Shown here in pieces: positions 11,190-28,663 of a DNA stretch of 64,000 nucleotides (position 1 is the stretch's first letter; every line of letters begins with the position of its first letter). A program made the position numbers and the translations under genes. The notes below the pieces were generated by a model. The model was not told the origin of the DNA. It searched no databases and saw only the letters and a program-made list of their open reading frames with translations. The stretch comes from Mycolicibacterium goodii. Lineage in GTDB: Bacteria; Actinomycetota; Actinomycetes; Mycobacteriales; Mycobacteriaceae. The stretch is taken from NCBI RefSeq assembly GCF_022370755.2, contig NZ_CP092364.2:6262001-6326000 (forward strand), given 5' to 3'.

Positions 11190-13127
11190 GTGCGGATCAG
11201 CCTGTGGTTGAGTGTGCTCGTCGTCGCCGGCCTGTTCGGCTGGGGCGCGTGGCAGCGCCGCTGGATCGCCGACGACGGCCTGATCGTGCTGCGAACAGTA
11301 CGAAACCTGTTGGCGGGCAACGGGCCGGTGTTCAACGCCGGCGAACGCGTGGAGGCCAACACCTCGACGCTGTGGACGTATCTGGTGACGTTCGGCGCCT
11401 GGATCGGCGGTTCGGTCCGGTTGGAGTACGTGGTGTTGGCGTTCGCGCTGGCGCTCAGCATCGCCGGTGTCGTGCTGGTCATGCTGGGCACCGGGCGGCT
11501 GTACGCGCCGAGCCTGCAGGGCAGGCGCGCGCTGCTGCTGCCCGCAGGCGCATTGGTGTACATCGCGATCCCGCCGGCCCGTGACTTCGCCACCTCGGGA
11601 CTCGAAAATGGTCTGGTGCTGGCCTATCTGGGCCTGCTGTGGTGGATGCTGGTGTGCTGGTCTCAGGCGTTGCGCGCCTACCCGGCCGAAGGCGGTGCGC
11701 CGCAGGACGCTCCGGACAACGTGCCGGGAAGGTTCTTCGAGGGGGCGCTGGCCTTCGTCGCGGGCCTGAGCGTGCTGGTCCGTCCCGAACTCGCGCTGAT
11801 CGGCGGCGGGGCGCTCGTGATGATGCTCATCGCGGCGCGGGGCTGGCGGCGACGCGTGCTGATCCTCGTTGCCGGAGGTCTGCTTCCGGTCGCCTACCAG
11901 ATCTTCCGCATGGGTTACTACGCGCTGATCGTGCCGGGAACCGCGGTCGCCAAGGACGCCACCGGATCGAAGTGGTCGCAGGGTCTGACGTATCTGGCCA
12001 ACTTCAACCAGCCGTACCTGCTGTGGGTGCCCGCGGTGCTGCTGGTGTTGCTCGGGCTCGTCCTGGTGGCCACCAGGAGCAGGCCGTGGTGGCTGCACCG
12101 GCAGGTACCACGCGGGTACGGCTGGCTGCGGCGAACCGTCCAGAGTCCGCCTGCGGTGGTCGCTTTCATGGTTCTCAGCGGCCTTGTCCAGGGCATCTAC
12201 TGGGTGCGCCAAGGTGGCGACTTCATGCACGGCCGCGTGCTGCTCACCCCGGTCTTCTGCGTGCTGGCCCCGGTCGCGGTGATCCCGCTGGTGCTGCCCG
12301 ACGGCACGCGCTTCAGCCGCGAGACGGGCTATCTGCTGGCCGCCGCGACCAGCGTGCTGTGGGTCGCGATCGCGGGATGGTCTGTGTGGGCGGCGAATTC
12401 GCCGGGCATGGGCGCCGACGCGACGCGGGTCACCTACACCGGCATCGTCGATGAGCGTCGCTTCTACTCGCAGGCCACCGGCCACGCGCACCCGCTGACC
12501 GCGGCGGACTATCTCGACTATCCGCGCATGCGCGCTGTGCTCACCGCGCTGGAGAACACGCCGGACGGCGCGCTGCTGCTGCCGTCGGGCAACTACGACC
12601 AGTGGGACGTGGTGCCCGCGTTCCCGCCGCCGCCCGACATGACGCCCGAACAGCGCAAGGCCTACAAGCCGCCGCACACCGTGTTCTTCACGAACATGGG
12701 GATGCTTGGCATGAACGTCGGACTCGACGTTCGGGTCATCGACCAGATCGGTTTGACGAATCCGCTCGCGGCGCACACCGAGCGACTCACCGACGGCCGC
12801 ATCGGCCACGACAAGAACCTGTTCCCGGACTGGGCGGTGGCCGAGGGTCCGTTCCTCAAGACGCATCCGTTCGTCCCGGCGTACCTCGACGAGGACTGGA
12901 TCGCCCAGGCGCAGGTCGCGCTGACCTGCCCGGCCACCGACGCGGTGCTCAACTCGGTGCGCGGCGAGCTGACACCGCGGCGGTTCCTCTCGAACATCGT
13001 GCATTCCTACGAGTTCACGAAGTACCGCATCGACCGTGTGCCGCTCTACGAACTGCGCCGGTGTGGCCTGGAACCTCCCGCACCTCGGAATGCGCCGTAC
13101 ACCGGCATGCCTGCAACGGGACCCTAG
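11190..13127 (+). CDS. aftB: Arabinofuranosyltransferase AftB
   Basis: GT-C membrane glycosyltransferase that adds the terminal beta-(1->2) arabinofuranose of arabinogalactan and lipoarabinomannan, using decaprenylphosphoryl-arabinose outside the membrane. The 645-aa protein has RRWIADDGLIVLRTVRNL near its start (acidic GT-C loop), about ten membrane segments, and a soluble C-terminal domain. GTG 11190 (V-R-I-S-L-W-L-S-V) corresponds to the Mtb start. The frame is open to GTG 11127, which would overlap ubiA by 23 bases. Neither start has a clear ribosome site, so the exact start is uncertain. Confidence 0.93.
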   Translation: MRISLWLSVLVVAGLFGWGAWQRRWIADDGLIVLRTVRNLLAGNGPVFNAGERVEANTSTLWTYLVTFGAWIGGSVRLEYVVLAFALALSIAGVVLVMLGTGRLYAPSLQGRRALLLPAGALVYIAIPPARDFATSGLENGLVLAYLGLLWWMLVCWSQALRAYPAEGGAPQDAPDNVPGRFFEGALAFVAGLSVLVRPELALIGGGALVMMLIAARGWRRRVLILVAGGLLPVAYQIFRMGYYALIVPGTAVAKDATGSKWSQGLTYLANFNQPYLLWVPAVLLVLLGLVLVATRSRPWWLHRQVPRGYGWLRRTVQSPPAVVAFMVLSGLVQGIYWVRQGGDFMHGRVLLTPVFCVLAPVAVIPLVLPDGTRFSRETGYLLAAATSVLWVAIAGWSVWAANSPGMGADATRVTYTGIVDERRFYSQATGHAHPLTAADYLDYPRMRAVLTALENTPDGALLLPSGNYDQWDVVPAFPPPPDMTPEQRKAYKPPHTVFFTNMGMLGMNVGLDVRVIDQIGLTNPLAAHTERLTDGRIGHDKNLFPDWAVAEGPFLKTHPFVPAYLDEDWIAQAQVALTCPATDAVLNSVRGELTPRRFLSNIVHSYEFTKYRIDRVPLYELRRCGLEPPAPRNAPYTGMPATGP

Positions 13128-13280
13128 TTAGCTGACGGCGAGGTCCGCGGAACTTCTCGTGGGCGCCGGTAACGCGCCGCCGGTCGATGTCGATACAAGA
13201 TCGACAGAACAGACCGCACGCGGTCGCGGCGGCGGTAATCGGGACGGCCCCTGCGCCACCGACTTGTGAACGGACGGTGA

Positions 13281-14294
<1,014 letters not shown>

Positions 14295-14339
14295 GGGGCG
14301 ACCGGGGAGACAACTACTGGAAAGTAGGACCACATCGAT

Positions 14340-15438
<1,099 letters not shown>

Positions 15439-15449
15439 CCGAGTTGGCA

Positions 15450-15486
15450 CTGACGGCGGCGATCCTCCCCGGATCGCCGCCGTCAG
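15450..15486 (+). terminator. Strong hairpin terminator after fbpA
   Basis: A perfect 16-bp stem (15450-15465 with 15471-15486) with a five-base loop begins 12 bases after the fbpA stop. It is followed by GCATTTCC with only a short T run. Very stable and GC-rich; it likely ends fbpA transcription, so fbpD would need its own promoter. Confidence 0.75.
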
Positions 15487-15513
15487 GCATTTCCAGGGCA
15501 GGCAACATCGGCG

Positions 15514-15528
15514 ATGTGGTTCACTACA
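15514..15528 (+). promoter_or_regulatory. Shared upstream element before fbpD
   Basis: Copy of the 15-mer found before fbpA, with one mismatch (ATGTGGTTCACTACA). It is placed between the fbpA terminator and fbpD, which is where a separate fbpD promoter would be expected. Confidence 0.4.
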
Positions 15529-15586
15529 ACGCGAGTTCGTGAGTGCGGGCACTTTTTCCGGCGGGTCCGGCAGGAAGGTCTGAGGG

Positions 15587-16489
15587 ATGAGGCGTGGGTT
15601 GAGTGTGGTTCGGGCGCTGATGCTGGCGGTCACGCTCGCTGCCGGGCTGTGGACGGTGTCGGCGACAACCGGCACGCCGGCGCGGGCCGACGGCGTGGAG
15701 TACCTGATGGTGCCCTCGGCCGCGATGGGCCGCGACATCCCCGTGGCATTCCAGGCCGGTGGACCGCACGCGGTGTTCCTGCTCGACGCGTTCAACGCCG
15801 CCCCGGATGTGAGCAACTGGGTCAACGCCGGCAGCGCCATGAGCACACTCGCGGGCCGCGGCATCTCGGTGGCCGCGCCTGCCGGTGGCGCATGGAGCCT
15901 CTACACCAACTGGGAGCAGGACGGCAGCAGGCAGTGGGAGACGTTCCTGACCGCCGAGCTGCCGGGTTGGCTGGCCGCCAACAAGGGTCTGGCCCCGGAC
16001 GGCCACGCCGTCGTGGGTGCCGCGCAGGGCGGAACGGCCGCGGTGACGTTGGCCGCGTTCCACCCCGGCTTGTTCCGGTTCGCCGGATCGCTTTCCGGTT
16101 TCCTGACCCCGTCGGCCACCACGCTCAACGGTGCGATCACCGCGGGGCTGGCGAGGTTCGGCAACGTCGATGCCAACCGCATGTGGGGTCCCCCACAGTT
16201 CGGCCGGTGGAAATGGCGCGACCCCGCGGTGCACGTGAAGCTGCTGGCCGACGCCAACACCCGGCTGTGGGTGTACAGCCCTGGCACCCTGACGTGCAGC
16301 GATCCGGCCGCGATGATCGGCTACTGCGATCAGGCGCAGGGCAGCAACCGCCAGTTCTACTCTGACTACCGCCGTGTGGGCGGTAGCAACGGCCACTTCG
16401 ACTTCCCGCCGTCGGGCCAGCACGACTGGGGCAGCTGGGCGCCGCAGCTGGCCTACATGTCCGGTGAGCTGGTCGCCACAATCAAGTAG
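15587..16489 (+). CDS. fbpD: MPT51/FbpD-like secreted antigen 85 homologue without catalytic serine
   Basis: Secreted Ag85-fold protein of 300 aa with a signal peptide ending in PARA before [17 protein letters not shown]. The nucleophile elbow reads VVGAAQGGTA where active paralogues have VVGLSMAGS, so the serine is replaced by alanine. The triad glutamate is not found at the spacing seen in its neighbours, although the His survives in GQHDWGSW. Like Mtb MPT51 it is therefore probably a non-enzymatic binding protein. It follows fbpA but is separated by a terminator. Confidence 0.93.
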   Translation: MRRGLSVVRALMLAVTLAAGLWTVSATTGTPARADGVEYLMVPSAAMGRDIPVAFQAGGPHAVFLLDAFNAAPDVSNWVNAGSAMSTLAGRGISVAAPAGGAWSLYTNWEQDGSRQWETFLTAELPGWLAANKGLAPDGHAVVGAAQGGTAAVTLAAFHPGLFRFAGSLSGFLTPSATTLNGAITAGLARFGNVDANRMWGPPQFGRWKWRDPAVHVKLLADANTRLWVYSPGTLTCSDPAAMIGYCDQAQGSNRQFYSDYRRVGGSNGHFDFPPSGQHDWGSWAPQLAYMSGELVATIK

Positions 16490-16555
16490 CCGACCGCGCC
16501 GAGACGGGGAAACAGCTGGACTGGAGCACTTTTCAGCAGCCGGTACGGTGGAGGC

Positions 16556-17026
16556 GTGCAGCACACGGTTCGGTCGAGGACGCAGGTCGTCGCGCTATCA
16601 CTCGCGATGACCGCTGCGCCGTTGCTGACCGCATGCGACGCGGGTGGGGACATGATCGCGCCGCTGGCCGTGCCGACCTCGCAAACCAACGACACCAAGG
16701 CTCAGGCCGGTGCGCTGCCGTCCGGGTCGGCGGTGCCCGCACCCGGGCGCACGGGATCGTTGACGCTCAGCAGCCAGCAGCGGGGGTACCTCGATGCGCT
16801 CCGCGCCGCGGGCGTGAGGCCGTCCAGTGAGCTGCTGGCGTTGTCCATCGGGTCCTATGTGTGCCAGGCCCGGGCTGCCAAGCAGAATGACCAGGCGGTG
16901 TGGGATTTCGTACTGCCGCTGGTGCGCAGCGATGTGCGTGCCACGCACTCGGGTGCGACCGCGCCCGGGGAGGTCGACTCGGCGACCTCCGACTACATCC
17001 GCATCGCAACCGAACGACTCTGCTAG
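16556..17026 (+). CDS. Small DUF732-like lipoprotein
   Basis: A 156-aa putative lipoprotein with an N-terminal signal and lipobox LLTAC (Cys about residue 27). The rest has a Pro/Ser-rich linker and a C-terminal region with YVCQARA and RLC cysteines, resembling mycobacterial DUF732 proteins. Function unknown. The GTG is six bases after TACGGT (16544-16549), which could be a -10 box giving a leaderless mRNA; GGAGG in between is too close for normal ribosome binding. It is followed 18 bases later by the Rv3802c-like gene, so the two may be co-transcribed. Confidence 0.75.
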   Translation: MQHTVRSRTQVVALSLAMTAAPLLTACDAGGDMIAPLAVPTSQTNDTKAQAGALPSGSAVPAPGRTGSLTLSSQQRGYLDALRAAGVRPSSELLALSIGSYVCQARAAKQNDQAVWDFVLPLVRSDVRATHSGATAPGEVDSATSDYIRIATERLC

Positions 17027-17044
17027 CAGGAGCACGAAAACTAC

Positions 17045-18055
17045 ATGGCAAAGAACGCTCGGCGTAAGCGCCACCGCATCCTGGCCCTGATCGCCGCCGC
17101 GGCGATGGCCCTCGTCGTGGTGCTCGTGGTGACGATCGTGGTCGTCATCATGCGCCGTCCGGACACCCCGGCCGCGCCGCCGAGCGCCGAACCGCCCGCA
17201 GGCGTGCAGGTGCCGCCGACGACCCGTAAACCGCGCCCGGAGTTCCAGTCGGCCGACTGCCCCGACGTGATGATGGTCTCGATCCCCGGCACCTGGGAGT
17301 CGTCGCCGACCGACGACCCGTTCAACCCGACGCAGTTCCCGCTGTCGCTGATGTCGAACATCAGCAAGCCGCTGGCCGAGCAGTTCGGCCCGCAGCGCCT
17401 GCAGGTCTACACGGTGCCGTACACCGCGCAGTTCCATAACCCGTTCGCGGCCGACAAGCAGATGTCCTACAACGACAGCCGGGCCGAGGGGATGCGGACG
17501 ACGGTCAAGGCCATGACCGACATGAACGACCGCTGCCCGCTCACCAGCTACGTGATCGCCGGGTTCTCCCAGGGCGCGGTGATCGCCGGTGACATCGCCA
17601 GCGACATCGGCAACGGCCGTGGTCCGGTGGACGAGGACCTCGTGCTTGGTGTGACGTTGATCGCCGACGGCCGTCGTGAGATGGGCGTCGGACAGGATGT
17701 CGGGCCCAACCCGGTGGGCCAGGGCGCCGAGATCACGTTGCACGAGGTTCCGGCACTGTCGGCGCTGGGGCTGACCATGACGGGGCCGCGGCCCGGCGGG
17801 TTCGGCGCGCTCAACAACCGCACCAACCAGATCTGCGGTGCGGGGGACCTGATCTGCTCGGCCCCTGAGCAGGCCTTCTCGATCCTCAACCTGCCCAAGA
17901 CGCTTGAGACGCTGTCGGGCAGCGCGGCCGGACCTGTGCACGCGCTGTACAACACGCCGCAGTTCTGGGTCGAGAACGGGCAAACCGCCACGCAGTGGAC
18001 GCTCGAATGGGCCCGCAATCTTGTCGAAAACGCGCCCCATCCGAAACACGGTTGA
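17045..18055 (+). CDS. Cutinase-like envelope lipase/thioesterase (Rv3802c homologue)
   Basis: Essential-type alpha/beta-hydrolase of the cutinase family with phospholipase A and thioesterase activity reported for the Mtb protein. The 336-aa product has an uncleaved-looking N-terminal membrane anchor (about residues 13-37), a Pro-rich linker, and the nucleophile Ser175 in AGFSQGAV, the same number as in Mtb. GDLICS carries the likely Asp and [13 protein letters not shown] the His. Its place before fadD32-pks13-accD4 links it to mycolate metabolism. The gap of 244 bases to fadD32 suggests separate control. Confidence 0.93.
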   Translation: MAKNARRKRHRILALIAAAAMALVVVLVVTIVVVIMRRPDTPAAPPSAEPPAGVQVPPTTRKPRPEFQSADCPDVMMVSIPGTWESSPTDDPFNPTQFPLSLMSNISKPLAEQFGPQRLQVYTVPYTAQFHNPFAADKQMSYNDSRAEGMRTTVKAMTDMNDRCPLTSYVIAGFSQGAVIAGDIASDIGNGRGPVDEDLVLGVTLIADGRREMGVGQDVGPNPVGQGAEITLHEVPALSALGLTMTGPRPGGFGALNNRTNQICGAGDLICSAPEQAFSILNLPKTLETLSGSAAGPVHALYNTPQFWVENGQTATQWTLEWARNLVENAPHPKHG

Positions 18056-18071
18056 CGCGCGCGCCGGATTT

Positions 18072-18091
18072 GGACGGGACCACCCGTTCCC
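18072..18091 (+). terminator. Weak hairpin after the Rv3802c-like gene
   Basis: GGACGGG and CCCGTTCC pair around a four-base loop with one bulge, followed by CTTAACATTA. It is short and imperfect, so it may only be a pause or partial terminator before the fadD32 promoter region. Confidence 0.3.
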
Positions 18092-18299
18092 TTAACATTA
18101 AGAGAAAACTAAGAGCTTCACGCACGTAGAGGAGCTGATCGAGCAGTGGCGGTCGGCCGATCCATGAGCTCGGATCGCTCGGATCGCCATGCCCGGTACG
18201 ATTCTCCGGGTTTCGGTGCGTGCACCGGTCGTTGTGGCTGGGACGCGCCGTGTGACGTGCGACAACGCGATGAGCACGGCTCTGACACAGGAGAGTGAT

Positions 18300-20192
18300 A
18301 TGCCGTTCCACAATCCGTTCATCAAGGACGGACAAATCAAGTTCCCTGACGGCAGCAGCATCGTCGCGCATGTGGAGCGCTGGGCCAAGGTGCGCGGCGA
18401 CAAACTCGCCTACCGGTTCCTCGACTTCTCCACCGAACGCGACGGTGTGCCCCGCGATCTGACGTGGGCCCAGTTCAGCGCCCGCAACCGCGCGGTCGCC
18501 GCTCGTCTGCAGCAGGTCACGCAGCCAGGTGACCGTGTCGCGATCCTGTGTCCCCAGAATCTCGACTACCTGGTCGCGTTCTTCGGCGCGCTGTACGCGG
18601 GCCGCATCGCGGTGCCGCTGTTCGATCCGTCGGAGCCCGGCCACGTCGGCCGCCTGCATGCGGTGCTCGACAACTGCCATCCGTCGGCGATCCTGACCAC
18701 CACCGAGGCCGCCGAAGGGGTGCGCAAGTTCTTCCGCACCCGGCCGGCCAACCAGCGGCCCCGCGTGATCGCCGTCGACGCGGTGCCCGACGACGTCGCG
18801 TCGACCTGGGTCAACCCGGACGAGCCCGACGAGACCACCATCGCCTACCTGCAGTACACGTCGGGCTCCACCCGGATCCCGACCGGCGTGCAGATCACCC
18901 ATCTGAACCTGGCCACCAACGTGGTGCAGGTCATCGAGGCGCTCGAAGGCGAGGAAGGCGACCGCGGCCTGTCCTGGCTGCCGTTCTTCCACGACATGGG
19001 CCTGATCACCGCGCTGCTCGCCCCGATGATCGGCCACTACTTCACGTTCATGACCCCCGCGGCGTTCGTGCGGCGCCCCGAGCGCTGGATCCGCGAACTC
19101 GCGCGCAAGGAAGGCGACACCGGAGGCACGATCTCGGTGGCCCCCAACTTCGCGTTCGACCACGCCGCGGCGCGCGGTGTGCCGAAGGAGGGCTCCGCAC
19201 CGCTGGACATGTCCAACGTCAAGGCCGTCCTCAACGGCAGCGAGCCGATCTCGGCCGCGACGGTGCGCCGGTTCAACGAGGCGTTCGGACCGTTCGGTTT
19301 CCCGCCCAAGGCCATCAAGCCGTCCTACGGCCTGGCCGAGGCCACGTTGTTCGTGTCCACCACGCCCGCCTCCGAAGAGCCGAAGATCATCTCGGTGGAC
19401 CGTGACGCGCTGAACTCCGGCCGCCTGGTCGAGGTCGACGCCGATTCGCCCAAGGCCGTGGCGCAGGCGTCGGCAGGCAAGGTCGGTATCGCCGAGTGGG
19501 CCGTGATCGTCGACGCCGAGTCGGCCACCGAGCTGCCCGACGGCCAGGTGGGCGAGATTTGGATCAGCGGCCAGAACATGGGCACCGGCTACTGGGGCAA
19601 GCCCGAGGAGTCGATCGCCACATTCCAGAACATTCTCAAGTCGCGGACCAACCCGTCGCACGCCGAGGGCGCCGCCGACGACGCGACCTGGGTGCGCACG
19701 GGCGACTACGGCGCGTTCTACGACGGCGACCTCTACATCACGGGCCGCGTCAAGGACCTCGTCATCATCGACGGCCGCAACCACTACCCGCAGGACCTGG
19801 AGTACTCGGCGCAGGAGGCCAGCAAGGCGGTCCGCACCGGATACGTCGCGGCGTTCTCGGTGCCGGCCAATCAGCTGCCCGACGAGGTGTTCGAGAATGC
19901 GCACTCCGGTCTCAAGCGCGATCCGGACGACACCTCCGAACAGCTGGTGATCGTGGCCGAGCGTGCGCCGGGCGCGCACAAGCTCGACATCGGCCCCATC
20001 ACCGACGACATCCGGGCCGCGATCGCGGTCCGCCACGGTGTCACGGTGCGCGACGTCCTGCTGACCGCGGCAGGCGCGATCCCGCGCACCTCCAGCGGCA
20101 AGATCGGGCGGCGCGCCTGCCGGGCGGCCTACCTCGACGGCTCACTGCGGGCCGGCAAGGTGGCCAACGCCTTCCCGGATGCCACCGACTGA
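18300..20192 (+). CDS. fadD32: Long-chain fatty-acyl-AMP ligase FadD32
   Basis: Activates the very long meromycolic acid as acyl-AMP and loads it onto the N-terminal ACP of Pks13. The 630-aa protein has the adenylate motif [37 protein letters not shown], the hinge GRIKDLVII-type sequence ([18 protein letters not shown]), and the C-terminal lysine region [16 protein letters not shown] 18300 (MPFHNPFI) is preceded by AGGAGAG and matches the family; the frame continues upstream to 18189. It is followed 59 bases later by pks13. Confidence 0.96.
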   Translation: MPFHNPFIKDGQIKFPDGSSIVAHVERWAKVRGDKLAYRFLDFSTERDGVPRDLTWAQFSARNRAVAARLQQVTQPGDRVAILCPQNLDYLVAFFGALYAGRIAVPLFDPSEPGHVGRLHAVLDNCHPSAILTTTEAAEGVRKFFRTRPANQRPRVIAVDAVPDDVASTWVNPDEPDETTIAYLQYTSGSTRIPTGVQITHLNLATNVVQVIEALEGEEGDRGLSWLPFFHDMGLITALLAPMIGHYFTFMTPAAFVRRPERWIRELARKEGDTGGTISVAPNFAFDHAAARGVPKEGSAPLDMSNVKAVLNGSEPISAATVRRFNEAFGPFGFPPKAIKPSYGLAEATLFVSTTPASEEPKIISVDRDALNSGRLVEVDADSPKAVAQASAGKVGIAEWAVIVDAESATELPDGQVGEIWISGQNMGTGYWGKPEESIATFQNILKSRTNPSHAEGAADDATWVRTGDYGAFYDGDLYITGRVKDLVIIDGRNHYPQDLEYSAQEASKAVRTGYVAAFSVPANQLPDEVFENAHSGLKRDPDDTSEQLVIVAERAPGAHKLDIGPITDDIRAAIAVRHGVTVRDVLLTAAGAIPRTSSGKIGRRACRAAYLDGSLRAGKVANAFPDATD

Positions 20193-20251
20193 CCATTCAC
20201 GCCATCAACGGATCGAACTTTTCGACCGGCGGCTTTAAGGGTGACCTGAAC

Positions 20252-27294
<7,043 letters not shown>

Positions 27295-27300
27295 ACGTTC

Positions 27301-27351
27301 CGCGAAGAGGCCCGATTCACCCGCGCGACAGGGGGATCGGGTCTTTTCGCG
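27301..27351. terminator. Bidirectional terminator between accD4 and a convergent MFS gene
   Basis: A 16-bp stem with two G-T wobbles (27301-27316 with 27336-27351) and a 19-base loop starts seven bases after the accD4 stop and spans the MFS stop codon (27317-27319). GTCTTTTCGC in the 3' arm supplies a T run for the plus strand. The placement between convergent genes fits a shared terminator. Confidence 0.65.
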
Positions 27352-28552
27352 TATCGGCCTTCCTGAGGTAGGCCCAGTGTGCGAGCGCGGCGGCCACGGT
27401 GCCGAGTCCACCGACCAGACACGCGACCCTCGGGTTGGCGTGCGCGCAGATCCAGCCGATCAGCGGACCGCCCAGGGGTGTGGTCCCGTTCGTGGCGAGC
27501 ACGAGCAGTGAGATGATCCGGCCACGGACGCCTGGATCGGAGTGCAACTGAAGAAGCGTCGTCGCGGTGGACCGGAACGTCACGCTCGCCGCGCCGACCA
27601 CGAACAGCAGGGCATACGCGATGGTCACCGTCGGCATCAGACCTGTCAGTGACAGCGCCGCACCCAGCACGCATCCGTTGAGGATCAACCACTTCGACGT
27701 GCCCCGCAGGGCACCGGCCAACGCGAGCCCGCCGAACACCGCGCCGACACCCATGCTCGTGAAGGCGAACCCCACGACGCGGGCGTCGCCGCCGAACGTG
27801 TCACGGGCGAGCGTGGGCAGCAGCACGTTCCAGTTGAACGTGAGCAGACCGGAGACCGCCATGAGGACCAGCGCCGCGGCGATGTGCGGACGCGCCGACA
27901 CGTAGCGCAGGGTCTCGCCGAGATGCCCCTTGGCGCGGACGGTTCCGGTGGTCACCTGTGCGCGGGGCCGGATCGACAGCAGCGCGATCACGACCGGTAG
28001 GTAGGACGCCGCGTTGAGGAAGAACGACGTCGATACGCCGACCGCCGAGATCAGCACGCCCGCGACGGCCGGACCGGCGATCTTGCCGCTGTTCTGGATG
28101 ATGCTGTTGAGCGTCACGGCATTGGCCATGGTCTCCGGCGTTGCGATGTCGTTGACGAAGGTCAGGCGAGCGGGTTTGTCGATCGCGTCGGCGAAGCCCT
28201 GGGCAACCGCGGCCGCCAGGATGATCCAGATGTTGACGACGTCGATCCACACCAGAATGCCCAGCATCAGCGCGGGGAGCATGCCGCCGATCGCGGTCCA
28301 CAGCAGGATCGTGCGCTTGCTGTACCGGTCGGCCAGTACGCCGGCCACCGTGGTGAACAGGAGGGTGGGCAACTGTTGGCCGGCCACGGTGATGCCGAGC
28401 AGAAGCGGGGAGTCGGTCAGTTCGAGGATCAGCCAGGCCTGCGTGAGCTTCTGCATCCAGGTGCCGCTGACGGAGATCGCCTGCCCGAGCGCGTATCGCC
28501 GGTAGTCGCGGATCGACAGGGCGCTGAACGTGGCAGCCAGATACCGTCTCAC
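27317..28552 (-). CDS. MFS transporter, EntS/MFS_3-like exporter
   Basis: About 411 aa with roughly 12 hydrophobic helices and the MFS loop motif GVLADRYSKRTILLW between helices 2 and 3. The family includes drug and siderophore exporters; substrate unknown. The frame extends to a TTG at 28573, but that codon lies inside a palindrome (28569-28586). GTG 28552 (V-R-R-Y-L-A-A-T-F) is therefore preferred. It stands alone between the mycolate and arabinan gene blocks. Confidence 0.82.
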   Translation of the reverse strand: MRRYLAATFSALSIRDYRRYALGQAISVSGTWMQKLTQAWLILELTDSPLLLGITVAGQQLPTLLFTTVAGVLADRYSKRTILLWTAIGGMLPALMLGILVWIDVVNIWIILAAAVAQGFADAIDKPARLTFVNDIATPETMANAVTLNSIIQNSGKIAGPAVAGVLISAVGVSTSFFLNAASYLPVVIALLSIRPRAQVTTGTVRAKGHLGETLRYVSARPHIAAALVLMAVSGLLTFNWNVLLPTLARDTFGGDARVVGFAFTSMGVGAVFGGLALAGALRGTSKWLILNGCVLGAALSLTGLMPTVTIAYALLFVVGAASVTFRSTATTLLQLHSDPGVRGRIISLLVLATNGTTPLGGPLIGWICAHANPRVACLVGGLGTVAAALAHWAYLRKADTRKDPIPLSRG

Positions 28553-28568
28553 AATGACCCAATGGTAT

Positions 28569-28586
28569 GTCAATAATTCTATTGAC
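28569..28586. promoter_or_regulatory. Palindromic operator candidate before the MFS gene
   Basis: A perfect 7-bp inverted repeat GTCAATA-ATTC-TATTGAC lies 17 bases upstream of the proposed MFS GTG. On the minus strand it contains TAGAAT, a plausible -10 box, so a dimeric repressor bound here would block the promoter. AT-rich in an otherwise GC-rich region. The cognate regulator is not visible nearby. Confidence 0.55.
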
Positions 28587-28663
28587 CACTAGGTGCACTC
28601 CGCGCGTGAAAGGCAGCCCACTGCGGCCGCCGCCGTCGACCTCGGACGTTCTGCGGTGCGGTG

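Noticed and set aside
19496..20251. Long upstream extension of the pks13 open frame
   Set aside because: It lies inside fadD32, is Arg-rich, and has no motif; the ACP domain starts just after ATG 20252.
28553..28573. TTG start for the MFS gene
   Set aside because: The codon is part of a perfect operator-like palindrome; GTG 28552 begins a more typical N-terminus.
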